Source: Leucaena leucocephala
Lineage: Eukaryota; Streptophyta; Magnoliopsida; Fabales; Fabaceae
NCBI GenBank assembly: GCA_037074615.1
Contig: CM073538.1
Coordinates: 21,911,068 to 21,975,067, forward strand
Length of the DNA stretch: 64,000 nucleotides
Reading direction: 5' to 3'
Part shown: piece by piece, positions 47,219 through 59,841 of the stretch
Layout: each line of letters opens with the position of its first letter
How positions within the stretch are numbered: position 1 is the first letter of the stretch
Translations under genes and position numbers: made by a program
Notes under the pieces: generated by a model
Told to the model about the DNA's origin: nothing
The model's input: the letters and a program-made list of their open reading frames with translations, nothing else
Databases searched by the model: none

Positions 47219-48786
47219 ATGATTCCTCTGTATAGGGCTCTGAAAGGAGATTTAAGTGATTATAATGAGCATATGATAGGCCTTCGTTTTCATAATTCCT
47301 CTGTTGGGTACGTTCCCTATCCTCATTTGCTTCCTGTTTTTGAAACCAGAGCTTCTCCTCCACCTTGGAACCTTCCTTTTTCTGAAGAAACCAAAGGAAA
47401 TAATAATAAGAGGTTGAAGAAATCTCCAAGCATCCCAGAAACACTTGGAGATTACAGAAGCTTTTCTTCAACCAGTGGAAGTGAAGATGGCTATGTCAGT
47501 CTCAGCAGAAGCAACAGTGTGAATAGCCTTCCAAAGCTCCATTTCAGAAACCATATATGGACTATTACTCAGAGATACCTTGCTTCTGAAGAGGCTGCAC
47601 AGAAAGACAGGACGATCAATCCTGAGGTTAGTGGAGCTGAAGAACAAGAAGATCGGTACTGTGCCGATGGGATGAGACTTGTTCAGCTTCTTGTTCATTG
47701 TGCTGAAGGTGTGGCTTGTCGTGATAAATCACATTGGTCAACTTTACTAACTGAACTGAGATCAAATGCATCGGTCTTTGGCTCTCCCATTCAGCGAGTG
47801 GCTTCTTGTTTCGCCCAAGGGCTATCTGATCGGCTCACGATGGTTCAATCGATTGTGGCCGTGGGGAAAACGGAACCAATGATGAACATTATGGACATAG
47901 CCTCAGAAGAAATTGAACAAGCATTTAAATTGGTTTTTGAGATTTGCCCACATATTAAGTTTTGTCACTTTGTAGCTAATGCCACAATATTGGAAGCCTT
48001 TGAAAACCACAGCTTTGTGCAAGTGGTGGACCTTGGGATGACTCTTGGTCCTCCCCATGGCCACCAATGGAGGGGACTGATTCAGAGCCTGTTAGCCGAT
48101 TCGCCTCCTCCGAATTACAGGGGTTGATCTTTGTGTTGAGAAACTCAAGCTTATTGATAAAGAACTTGAACTTTATGCTCATAACTTGGGGGATTAATCT
48201 GGAGTTCTCTCTGGTGGGAAAGAACTTAGAAACCTTGCATACTGATGACATTAAGGTGAATGAAGAGGAGGTTCTGGTGGTTAATAGCATTTTTCAGTTG
48301 CACTGTGTCGTGAAAGAGATTCGTGGGGCTTTAAACTCAGTGCTTCAGACGTTTCATAAACTCACCCCAAACGTGTTGGTTAAGGTTGAGCAGGACTCGA
48401 GCCATAATGGACCCTTTTTCCTTGGGAGGTTCATGGAAGCGCTTCATTATTACTCTGCCGTTTTTGACTCTTTGGATGCCATGTTACCTACGTATGACAC
48501 TAAGAGAGCAAAAATAGAACAGTTATATTTTGCAGAAGAGATAAAGAACATTGTCAGTTGTGAAGGACCGGCAAGGGAGGAGAGGCATGAGAGGGAGGAC
48601 CAGTGGCAGCGGAGGATGAGTAGGGCTGGGTTTCACAGGACGCGCCGATGAAGATGGTGACTCAAGCCAAGCAGTGGCTTCAGAAGAACCAGGTTTGTGA
48701 TGGATATACTGTTGTGGAGGAGAAAGGTTGTTTGGTCCTTGGGTGGAAATCTAAGCCGATTGTCTCAACTTCTTGCTGGAAGTACC
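47219..48786 (+). pseudogene. GRAS-family transcription factor pseudogene (three frameshifts)
   Basis: GRAS proteins are plant transcription regulators. Motifs occur in the normal order: leucine-rich region I (GMRLVQLLVHCAEGVA), VHIID region (HSFVQVVDLGMTLGPPHGHQ), leucine-rich region II (LRITGVDLCVEKLKLI), PFYRE region (HNGPFFLGRFMEALHYYSAV), RVER-like HERED, and SAW (KGCLVLGWKSKPIV). Three one-base-type frame breaks separate them: near 48092-48110 before LRITGV; at the G5 run 48188-48192 (four G expected, before INLEFS); and near 48632-48640 before APMKM-like DAPMKM. The usual stop after CWKC is lost and reads on as CWKYRISW. The gene is intronless, as many GRAS genes are. It resembles the RAD1-like type from memory; this needs phylogeny. 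The Met at 47219 is the first ATG (an upstream TTG is not a start). Sequencing error could explain one break but hardly all. Confidence 0.85.
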
Positions 48787-49572
48787 GAATCTCTTGGTGC
48801 CTCATTTGCTTGATCTTTGGTGTTTATAATAAGACCAGCTTCGTATATGGGAAGTTTGATGCATGTGTTTGGTTCTACTACTTCTTGTATGATACCCATG
48901 TTTAGTGAATTCAGAGCAATTCAAACCTGGGGCGAGAATAAGTATCAACAATTTTCCATGTTTGGCTGGTTCAGTTTCAATCAGATCAAATAAAGAGGAT
49001 TACTGCTGGTTTGGGTGTGCATATACAGCCGATTCTAATTGTACATAGAAAAAAGAAACAAATTTTCGATATTTTATATACCATAGTCAGTATTCAACAA
49101 TGCATAATGACTCCTTCCCGTTTTCTCTCCTAAGATTGTTTTTTTTTTTAAATTGAAGAGGTAGAGTTATATCTCTCTTCAAAAAATTGCTTCGAGGTTT
49201 ATATTTAAGAATGGGGAATAAGGTGAATAAGGATCCTTAAACATTTAAAACTATATATTCAGAAAATTTTACATGGAAAGCGCATTGATTCTTGTCCTAA
49301 CTCCTAAAAATATCACGACGGCAGTAAGAAGTGGCAATCAGACAGATGTATATATCAACAAAAATGCTTATGAAATTGCATCTATTCAAAGATGAGTTCC
49401 GGATACAGCATCAAAGGCGTTATCAAGCTCTCAGTGGCCATCGATGTCAAATTCATATACCGTATACTAAAGATAAATGAATTCCCATGCAAATATAAAC
49501 AAAGAATAGATAGGTTTCTCAACAAACCAGAACAGGCAGAGTAATGCCTCTCCTTTGTCATGTCAGAAGTCA
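48787..49572. other. Spacer between the GRAS pseudogene and the ABC1K gene
   Basis: It contains read-through of the GRAS frame to 48905 and the 3' UTR of the minus-strand gene. Nothing else recognised. Confidence 0.4.
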
Positions 49573-52500
49573 TTAGTCTCTCCTAAATAATCTTTTTACA
49601 AAACCTCGTCTGCTTTTTCTGGGCGTAACATCCTTACCTGTAAAAAGATAGCACATAAAAAAGTCGCGAGTCAGATATGGTAGCTCTAACAGGACAAAAA
49701 TACACCCAGGTGGATCAGATATTAAAAAAAGGTTAAATATCATGATGAATATGAAAATCAGAAGTGATATGTAAATGTAAGGGAGAAGAAAATATGCAAG
49801 GAATGCTATTAGGCAGGCAACACAGATGATGGTGGAAATCATAATCTACCTGAAGGTTTATATGCCATCATCTATTTTAATAAGCCTAGAGCTATACCTT
49901 CAAGTCTGCCAGCTTGATATAAAACTTCCTTAGCAATGTGTCTCCACTGTTCTGCACACGAATAATTGATTCCGAGACCAACACTAAGTCCCCTCAGTAG
50001 ATGTACTATCCTAAGTACAGAAAAGAGTTCTTCGGGAAAAACCTACAACAGACCAACACAGGAACAGTACAAAGTCAGGGAACAAAAAGTAGCAGTGTAA
50101 AGTGTGAACAAGTCATATGCTGCTTATTCCATAAAGATAAATATCCCCAGCTTTTTTTTTAAAAAGATATCTATTTTTTGGTAACAAAGTTCCTCAGAGT
50201 CAAGATTATCACCATACCACTAATAGCATGCCACATCGGGAATGTGTGGTCTAGAAATGAACCAATGCTGAATGCCCACTCAGATTCTTAAGCGTACCTG
50301 AACAGCAATTTTTTTTTATTGAAGAGTCCTCTGAGAAAGGTTGCAACATCGCTACCCCAGCTGGAAGGTTTGTATCAAACATGGTTTGTGCCAGTTTTAA
50401 CATTTCCTGTAGCTCATTTTCACATTTGCTCAAGGAGTCTATACCAAGCTCCCTATAAGATGGGAGTGAAAAAATTGAATATTCAGATTTGAAAACAGCC
50501 ACCAATAGAATGACGATCTTCAATTTGCAGTTATGAAAGCAAAATAAATCATTCTGGCCAGCCATGGGTTGCAGTGACGTCAGAATATTTTTTAAGACAG
50601 AGAAACAAGTGGATCAAGAAGTATACTAAATTGGTTTTTTTTTTTCACAAGTTTTTACTCTTTTTTCAAAAAAAATTATTTTAAGAGAATCAGATTTTAT
50701 GTTCGATGTTTACTGCAGTTTTCAATATTTGGTTCATAAAGCTTTTATATGAATCCACGTCTGAGTCTTTCATTTTATTGAAAATAAATTGAGATTCAAG
50801 TCAGGGTTTCAGCCTCCAGGTTCGTGGAAAATTAGGATTCATCTGTTGAAAGATATTAGGACCCCTCGGACTAGAGGTCTATGAAAAGAAATTAAATGGT
50901 TGATAATTTTTCGTCTCCTTACACCCTTCCCTGTATACCTTTCCCCACTCTTATATCTTGTCTATGTCACTTTCTTTTTACTCCATTACCCGAACTCCTT
51001 AAGTTCTATTCCTTTTTTCATTACCCATATCCAGAAGTCCAGCAAATGTAGTTAGTTGCTCAGCCACTCAGCCTTAACTTTGTATTTCACTTTCGAGTCT
51101 CAACATATAAGCAGAAAAGTTTTAAATATATAAGAATGTAATGCAGACTTCACAACCTATAGCTTCCCGATGCTCTTATAGGGTCACCATCAGCAATTGC
51201 AAGAACAAGATTAGCATAACCGAACTTCAACTTTTCTGGGAGATCCTTCACCTGTCCATAGTCTAGCAAGGCAACCTGGCTAGAGGCAAGATGCCAAGAT
51301 TGGGTGGTGAAACAATATATTAGGCATCAAGAGCGAAAGTTCATTTTCAATATTCCGCCTCAGAATTGTTTATTCATGACTAGTGGACCAAACTGCTAAA
51401 GTTAAATTCCAACTGCATTTCCTGGTGATTAAAATGTCTTAATATTTACAAAGGAGATATTCATCGAATAAAAGAAATGATCCAATCAAAAGACTTGCCT
51501 CTGAGCCTTTACAAATCAGGATGTTTCCTGGGTGAGGATCGGCATGAAAGAATCCACTCTTCAGAATCATTTGACCATATGCTAGAGTCAAGCTTTCAAG
51601 AATTTTCCTGCACTTTAATAAAAAAAATTAATATTGTAATTTTCATAAGCTTAAATACAACTGGGAGTCTAAGAAGATTCTTATTTTGTACAAGATTTTC
51701 AGGTCCTTAAGATTGCTCATGGTAAAGCTATAAATTTCAAGATAGAAAGTGAGAGGTATCGAGGTACATGGAGACAACTTTATAATTGATAGGATATCAA
51801 CAGCAGGCTATTGCACTTGTGGGGAAACCTGGTAGCATGGAGAAGCAAAAAGCAGACTGAAATTTTCTTGTTGATCTTAAATTTTAAACGAAGGGGTCCT
51901 ATGAGAGTGTTATGCAATAATATGGTTACTATAGACACTGTAAAGAGTCCTATTCATCATGATTGGGCCAAACATGTGGAGCTTAGGCTCTGAAATCGTC
52001 AATCTTAATATCTTATCTATACTCCCACACGGTTCCAAGTGAATTTGAATACTTAATGACAAGTTGGGAGAGAACAATATCCATTCACCAACTATAGAGA
52101 GTGTTGGTGTCCGTGTGATACTGGTGCATGATTACTGAGGTGATTGTGCTTTATTTTGTATTATTTCCTTCTGTTTTAGAGACCAGATTTTTGGTTATCT
52201 GCTGTCATTTATAAGTTCTTACTAGTTGGCGCTACCATGCTTGCATCAAGGGACTTGAGATCACATAATTATGGATCTCACTTCTTATTTATGTTGGTCT
52301 TATTTTGTCTATGAAACAAAAAACCAAAATTGGAGTTGTTCAGGAACTAGAAATTTCAGAATTCTACCGTTAACAACACCCTGCTTTGAGGGGAGTTTTT
52401 TGCATTTTGGCCTAAAAAATAAATAGGAAGCAGAGTGAGATAATGAATTGGAAGAAATATGGAAGTAAAAATACAAAATACTCCTTAAAGAAGACACTGA

Positions 52501-55500
52501 ATAAGCAGAAGATTGTATTGAAGTAATGAACAAAGAATAAAATAATATATTGAAAATCGTAATTTTGTTGTCATTTATTACATTTAAAAGAGGCAACAAT
52601 GACATGTGTATCTAGCAGAAGTCTTCTGGTCCAAAAATTCAGTATAGATAACACTAAAAGTCCAATATGATCATTACTCCTTCCAAATTCCCAGTGTATG
52701 ACATTTCTTCAAAACCAAAAATGCAAGGTTGGACATGGAGGACTAAAAAAAAATATCAAAACTGTTCGGGAACTTACTGCTTTGCTGCTTCTGCTAGCTT
52801 ACCACGAGGATTGATGCCTCTTTTTGCTATTTCATGACCAAGATTCATAATTGGAATCCCGTCAATATATTCCATAACTAGGACTCTCCTGTTATAGAAA
52901 AGTAAATAAATACTAATCACTTTATCATAAATGAAATACATATGATTAATGTATTTATCTTCTATGAATATTCCAATAAAGTAAATAAACTCTTTACTAG
53001 ACAAAGTACATATCAGACATTTTTTATTGCCAATTATAGTGCTTTCCATCACATATTGAGGTTGTTATCATGTAGGAAAGAAACTGACCTTAAGAAGATC
53101 CTAGATTTTTGTAGTACAGAATGTTAAGCATAGACATTAACTATGTGCCCAAAGTTGACTGCTCACCAATCTAGCTCCTAGAGCATTTCACGGTTTGTTA
53201 TTTTGTTTGAATAACTATTAGCCAATCTATTCAATTTACAAAACTATTTCTCAGAAAAAATGAAAAATAATAAATTAAAAAAAACTTATAGGTTAGCATG
53301 AAAAAATTAGTAAAACCAGCACTGAGAAGCATTTAACATTTGGATTTTGGAGACAAAATTCAAATCAATTCTAAAATAACCATGCAATCCAAGTGCAACA
53401 AACAAATACCTGCAGCTCCTAACTCCACAAAAATACGCTGGTTAATTTTTGTACTCTAGTCCAAAATTATCATCCAGGCGATATAAAGATGAAATGTTGT
53501 ATAACATACCTAGTAACCAAGGTTTGTACTACACGTGGCACCAGAACAGGAGTCCTTTTATTGTTTTCATACAGGAACTTCCTAATCCTTTCCATAGCAC
53601 TTGCCTCCCTCATGAAATCAAATTCATATCCAATCTAGAATGTGAAAATGATAGAATACTATCGACTGGAAGCTCAAAACTAGGCATGGTATTTAGCAAG
53701 AAGGATCCTAATATTAACTTGACCAGTAATGCTACCTACACTATTGTAACTACTTTCACAAACAGCAGATGTGGGTGAATTTGAAATCAAAGTAGCCCAA
53801 CTAAAACTTTTTTTGCAAACTTAGATGCAGTCACATCAGCATTCTGTGCTGCTAGTAAAGATTGTGTACGAAGCATTAATCTAACATGACAATATTATTG
53901 TTAGCATAAAAAATAAAGATAATTCACAAAAGTTGTAAGGAAACAAAGTAAAAGATATAATAATATTTCTATTAAGAATTGCATTACAATCCCATCATCC
54001 GTCATATACTCTGTATATAATCAAGGTAAACTTCATTGTTGACAATAGGACTCGAATCTGTAATTAAAAACCAGATTGAGCAATTATCCCATATATTTGT
54101 CCATCTTTGCTTAGGGCACTGCAATCAGGGAAAGGCTTAATAAAAAGACCCACAGTACAGGAAAACAAGAAGATATTAGATAAGACACACAGAATACTAG
54201 AACTCATGAAGAAATCTAGAACAGAAGTACTGCTTACCTGTGTTTCCATTTCCTTTGTCACCGAATATAGATCAAATTTGATATCGGTCTTTTGCATATA
54301 TAAAGCAAAAGCTTGCAAATTATGGATATCAGTCATCATTAGATCCTGAACTCCAGGATGTTGAACCTATTAATGCAAACATAAGTCAGAATCTTCAGGT
54401 GTCGTGGTCCCAAAGTGCTTGTCAGAAAGACTCACCTTGACAACATTATCCTTATCACCTTTCAGTTTTGCTCTATGTACCTAACGCAAGGAAGTGGCAT
54501 ATGTCAACTACTTGGAACAAGTTTCTCACAATCACAATATGGCCGTTGTAAATCACTCTAATGGAGATTTAAAAGTGACAAGAACATCAATATGTGAACT
54601 GCAGCGAGGGTGATTTTTATATACAATTTTTTAATAAAACTGCAATTCCATGAGGTTTAAAAACTTGGAGACTAAATTATTCTGTTGCCCAATTGAATTA
54701 CATAAGAATAATAAACAAAATATAAAGTGCAGTAACATGAAATACACACTTAAAGTAGATGCACCCTGATGAGCAAAAAGCTTAATCCTTGAGCCAATTC
54801 TACTTCCGATGTGAACTTGTAAACTTAATCACAAATGTATGGACAAAGCCAGTTACTGCATTAATAGTTGCCTGATGACAAGAACAAAAATAGTCGTCTT
54901 TCATTAATTCTCTAGCACACTAAGGAAATAATTCAATAAAAGCATAAACATGTGTTGTGAAGAGAGAACAGAATTGCTGCAACTTAAATGCTGATCCTTT
55001 ACGGAAGTGATAAAATAACAGGTCAATTTCACTCAGATGGAAGTACCTGAGCAATTGAAGCGGATCCAAGGGATTCCACAACGAACATTTCAAACATATA
55101 ATCAATATTCCGATCTAGTTCCTTCTCCAGCGCTAGTTTAACAGTGTGAAACGGGGTTGCAGGAGCCTGATCACATAGGGTAACAAGTCTTCTCACCCAT
55201 GCCGCCGGGGCTAAGTCAGGCTTCCCTATAATTTGGGCGACCTGTTTTATAATTCATACACCCCACATATAATATCAGCAAAAAGAAAACAGAACAGAAC
55301 CAAGAGTAAAATGGGAAGCAGTGAAATAAAGAAAAATCCAACAGCCACAAAAGCGCCATAAAATTCAAAGTCAGTGTAATTTTCTATATAAAGTAGAATG
55401 ATCACAAGTCGCAGAAGTCAGCCCACTTTCACCCTCTAGTTCCAAAAAGTCATAATCTAATATAACTATATTATATGCACGATAACAAAAATAAAAGATA

Positions 55501-56016
55501 TGGGGAAAGATATACGCAGTCCATTTGGGAGACGAATAACGATAATCAAAGCAACCATGTGAACAAATGAAATGGGGGAAAGCAAATCCCGTTCTAATTA
55601 TACAGAATAGACATTCACCAGCAAAATAATGAAACTTCATGACGAGATTCATGGGGGAAGAAAATCGAATACCTTGAGAAAGAAACCTCCAAGGTTGGCG
55701 CAGATACAGTATATCTTATCCGCAGCAAGCTCATGCTGTTTTTCTCACAATGCTTCCTGCTTCTGCGCATCCTTCTCAAAGCTCACTATAAGTTGAAACA
55801 CCTGCAAGAAATTCCTAATGAATACGAAAATTTTCAAGTCGAAGCCAATACATGCAGAGACGAAGTTGATTGATCAGAAACCTTATATCCAGTGTAAATA
55901 TCAATGGCCCGAACCCAGAACTGATAGGAACCATGCCAAGGTCTTAAGTGGAACGAGAGCTTCTCCTTAATGTCGTAGACGTCGAGACGAGGCAGAGGCA
56001 GAGGCAGAGGCAGCAT
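49573..56016 (-). pseudogene. ABC1/UbiB-like (aarF-domain) kinase gene with in-frame stop and frameshift
   Basis: Member of the ABC1K/ADCK atypical kinase family (At4g24810-like), found in plastids or mitochondria and linked to prenylquinone or lipid metabolism. Exons: 56016-55882, 55801-55673, 55241-55047, 54480-54436, 54366-54238, 53634-53510, 52888-52778, 51607-51499, 51275-51157, 50452-50298, 50042-49898, 49637-49573. About 486 residues if repaired. Motifs: AADKIYCICANLGGFFLK (KxGQ-like region), LGSASIAQVHRAKLKG (Ala-rich loop), VVKVQHPGV, RVLVMEYIDGI, FFHADPHPGNIL, LLDYGQVKDLP. Lesions: TGA at 55747-55745 (codon 64) where family members have Trp (EALxEKQHE), and an A9 run (A8 expected) at 50317-50309 that shifts frame after EDSSIKK. 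Exon 8 uses a GC donor (GAG|GCAAGT). All other junctions keep frame. It is either a young pseudogene or a functional gene with sequence errors. Confidence 0.85.
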
Positions 56017-56884
56017 AGCGACTTTGTGGCCACTGCTCTGCCTTACTGAGAGTGACAAAATTTTAGCTACGTTGAAGGATACTATGACATATCATACTGA
56101 GAAATTGTGAGCAACGGTTTTGTACGGCTGTTATCTCGTAAATTTTTTATAAATGTTTTTTTAGTTTTGGGATTGCATTTTGGTTTAAACGAGGCTATCG
56201 AATTCACTTAATTTTTTTTATAAAAAAATACTGAGAAATTGTGGCCCCTTAAGTATTCGGATTTGAATGTTTTACATTCTATTCTCTCTGTTTTTTTTTT
56301 TAAATTTAATAAAGGTGGGTCGGCATGGTACGTGCGGCATATTTATGTGCAGATTTATTATGATATCTATTATCTAACCAAGATGTATTGTTTATATATA
56401 AATTTACCCACTTTGTATTTATTTCTTATAATTATGATTGCTTATTAAAACATAAAACATTGCTGAAAAATCCTACGTTCCAAAATTTTTAACCGTCCAA
56501 TACTAATTAAAAATCCAAATTCTTAAATAGTATAATTGATCTTTAATTACATGTAACTTATTTTTAACATGTAAGATGATCAAAAATAAGTTACATACAA
56601 CTAGGAAAGTTACACCTATTAAAAATAAACTACATATATATTTGTAAATAAATTTTAGATATTTTTTTTAAAAAAATTATAATGGGAAATTGTTTACTAT
56701 TTTTTCCTATACAAAAATTAGGTTGAACTCATGATTCCTGTATCTGTTGACAAAAATATACGTTTGATACATAGATGAAGCCCATCCTTTCCTCTCTTCT
56801 TTTTGTTGCCCTCCGTTTTGTTTTCCAATGTATAGTGTATTCCTCCATTAACAAGGACAAGAGGGAGTAATTTATTATAGGTGT
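56017..56884. other. Upstream flank of the ABC1K gene
   Basis: It contains the presumed leader and promoter. The frame stays open upstream to 56058 (MSLSVRQSS), but the Met at 56016 better fits the family start. The rest is AT-rich with nothing recognised. Confidence 0.4.
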
Positions 56885-57600
56885 GTTTTTATAAGAGTTT
56901 AAAAAATTGTTTATAAAATAAGATTTTTGGATGGTTTTTTAAAAAATGACTTTTAGAGAATATATTATGAAAAAAATTAATTATAAATAAATGAGTGTTT
57001 AGATATTTATTATCAAAAATATTTTTGTGATTGATAAATTATTAAAAAAAGTATGAGATAAAAAAAATCAAATCCCTCTACATTTTCTATTCTTCTCTTT
57101 CTTCTTCCGATGACCCATAGCAACGACGAGGTGACAGATTATGGTGATTCCAATGTGGATGATGGTGACGGACTATAGCAACCTATGAGATCAACCAAAG
57201 TGACGGACCAAGGTGATCTACAAGACGAGAGCATGGCGTGGAATAGGTGACCCATAAGATAAACCACGGCACGGACCAAACGACTCATGACACTGACCAC
57301 AACGACAGACCATTACCCATGAGAGAGACCACGGCACGGACTACAGATCACAGCGACTGAGAAAAAAGAAAGAGGCTAGAGTACAGGAGAGAGGAGATAG
57401 TAGAAAAAAATAAAGGTAAAATAGTAATTGAGTGTTCATAAGTTCTTTTACTATTCTAAAAGTTATTACCAGTCTATGTAAAACTATAATTTGGTCTAAA
57501 TTTTTTTTTAAACAAATATAGTTATTTATTTTTTTAAAAAAAATTATATTAAAGTTTAGGATAGAAGGATTTTTAAAATTTTAATTTTTTGCTAAACCAA
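56885..57600 (+). repeat. Family X element, copy with a repeat-bearing centre
   Basis: The left arm (about 56890-57060) and right arm (about 57405-57590) match the 43-kb copy. The centre (about 57100-57370) is less AT-rich and carries imperfect internal repeats, including 'accacggcacggac' at about 57263 and 57328 and variants of 'gacccataagataaacc'. No ORF. This centre is not shared with the other copies in the window. Confidence 0.55.
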
Positions 57601-59841
57601 AACAGGCAGTATATTCAAATAAGACTATTGTTTTGGTCACCTTTTGTTGATTGGTCTTAAAGGTCATCCTAGTGAGATGTAGATATAGTGGTTATCAAAT
57701 CAAAGAAGAAGGAGAGACGTGGAAGGGAAGGGAGGAGGAAATAAATAAATAAATAAATAATGGGCCATTTTGGTGGGGTAGGGTTGAAATATATTGGGAC
57801 TTGTTTCTGTTCTTGTTATTTGTCTGTGGGGAAAAGTTGTGGTGCCTCTCTTTTTTCACCTCCTTCTATTTATTGATCTTGTTAGTACTTTGTGTGGATT
57901 CTTTTTAGTTAAAGCACTATGACTAGGATTAGTGTATTATACTATTCCCAGTTGAGGAAGGGATCCAACCACCTTCTTGACACCTTTGGTGGAGGATTAT
58001 AATTAGTAATACATTCATTTTAAGGAAAAAAAATACTCACAATAAAGAAGTGAGCAATAATTCCCTTAAATTGACGAATAAAAGAGATGGCGATTTCATG
58101 CTTTTCTTTGAAGCAAAGCAACGAATGTTAACCTCTTACACTCCATCTTAGATATCCACTAATTAAAATTTATCTCACATTATTTCTCAATTTTTTTTAA
58201 AAAAAAATACCAGGACTACGTTAACCGGGACATACAAAAGAAAGAAAATTTAATTAAGAATATGCATCTCTATGGCCCATGTCAAACAACAACAGATGTC
58301 AATACTACATAGGAGAAGTATCTAAACTTATCGTTTGTAAATTTAAATGGTAAAGAGATAAGACATATAATTATTTAGAGTGTGTTCAATCTTTTAAGAA
58401 TATCACTTTATTGTGGTTCCAATCGTGTCATTTGGAAAAGTATCCTAACTCCTAAGTGTTTAAATTTATGCTTGAGGGTAATAGATGGCACGCCTTACCT
58501 GAATTGGTATCGCTTAAGAGAAAAAGAAATTTTACCCTATTTTTAGATCGTGAATGAGCCAAACTCCTTTTTAAAAATTTTTATAACAAAAAAAAAGATG
58601 TATAAAATTGAAAACTTTGCATAAATGGAGAGCATGATAAGTAATCCAATCAACACAACTAATCAATCCCAGATAATTAGATATCTCATCCTATCAACCG
58701 TATTAATTAACAAGTGGTTAGAAAAGAATTTTCTTTGAACCAAACTCAAGGCCATCACAAAACCGTGGCAAAGTTATTTTTTTTCCCTTGTGCAAGAAAG
58801 TTTAATTGAGTTGAATCATAAGAATTTAGTAGGATCATGATATATCTCTAGGTTCAGAGCTTTTATTGAGGTACTTAACAAATTATTTATCAACAATATC
58901 CTTATATCATCAACAATATTTGAACTGAAGACTTTGTAGATTATGAGTTAACTCATTACACTGGACTAGTGGTTTTTTGGTACATAAAAATTTAAGTGAG
59001 TTTGATACCAATTTTCTACTAAGATTAAAGTACAACCCTAGAGCTCAAAGATGCTTACAGAAAACTTATGAGATTGCCTACTAAATGAATACTCCCAACA
59101 ACAAAAGGAATCAAACTCACATCTTTATAGAATACGAATTTATTTCTTACTATATGTATTAACTCTTATTGGCGATTAACATTTAATTTTCTTGTAACCT
59201 TAATCGTACCAAAGCTATAGGCCATCAAGAATACCTATTAGTTTTGTTGTGGCCCTTGTGGCACTTTAAGTATATCTGACTGTAACAAACAAAAAACAAC
59301 ACATTTGATTTGTCCCAAACATTGGTCCAATATGGGAACTTTGGACGAGAAATCCATGATAACTCTGGCGCACAAACAAATTGTTAATATCAAATTATCT
59401 ATATTATGTAATTAGTGAAGTATTTTCCAAAATTTAAGTTAAATGAGAAAACAGAACGATTATATAGTGTCCTCGGCTTCACCAGCTGAGGGTACCCATG
59501 TAAGATGCTGTAAAGGACATAAAAACAATAAAACAAAAACCACTAAGAAGACAGGCATAATTGCGGTCACAAAAATAACATATAATGTTCTAAGGCAAAG
59601 CATTTAAACACCACAAATTCATAACAAAATAAAACTTTGTCTGAAAGATAATTGGAAACTGGATTGAGTCAGCAAGCTAAATTGTTCACTAGTTAGAAAA
59701 TCAAAAGGAATACAGCGTGTCAAGTCTCCTAGTAAAAAGCATTCAACAGAAAATCCTTGAATCTATCTGTAGCTCTCTTCCTTTTCCACAATTTTTTTTT
59801 TTGGCTATAACGCTGAATTGCAAAAGATGACTTGACTTTAT
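57601..59841. other. Intergenic DNA between family X and RPN7
   Basis: AT-rich spacer with an (AAAT)n run near 57739-57760. The right end includes the RPN7 3' UTR. No gene recognised. Confidence 0.4.

Noticed and set aside
53449..53778. 109-codon plus-strand ORF
   Set aside because: It is antisense to exon 6 of the ABC1K gene and runs into intron; no domain.
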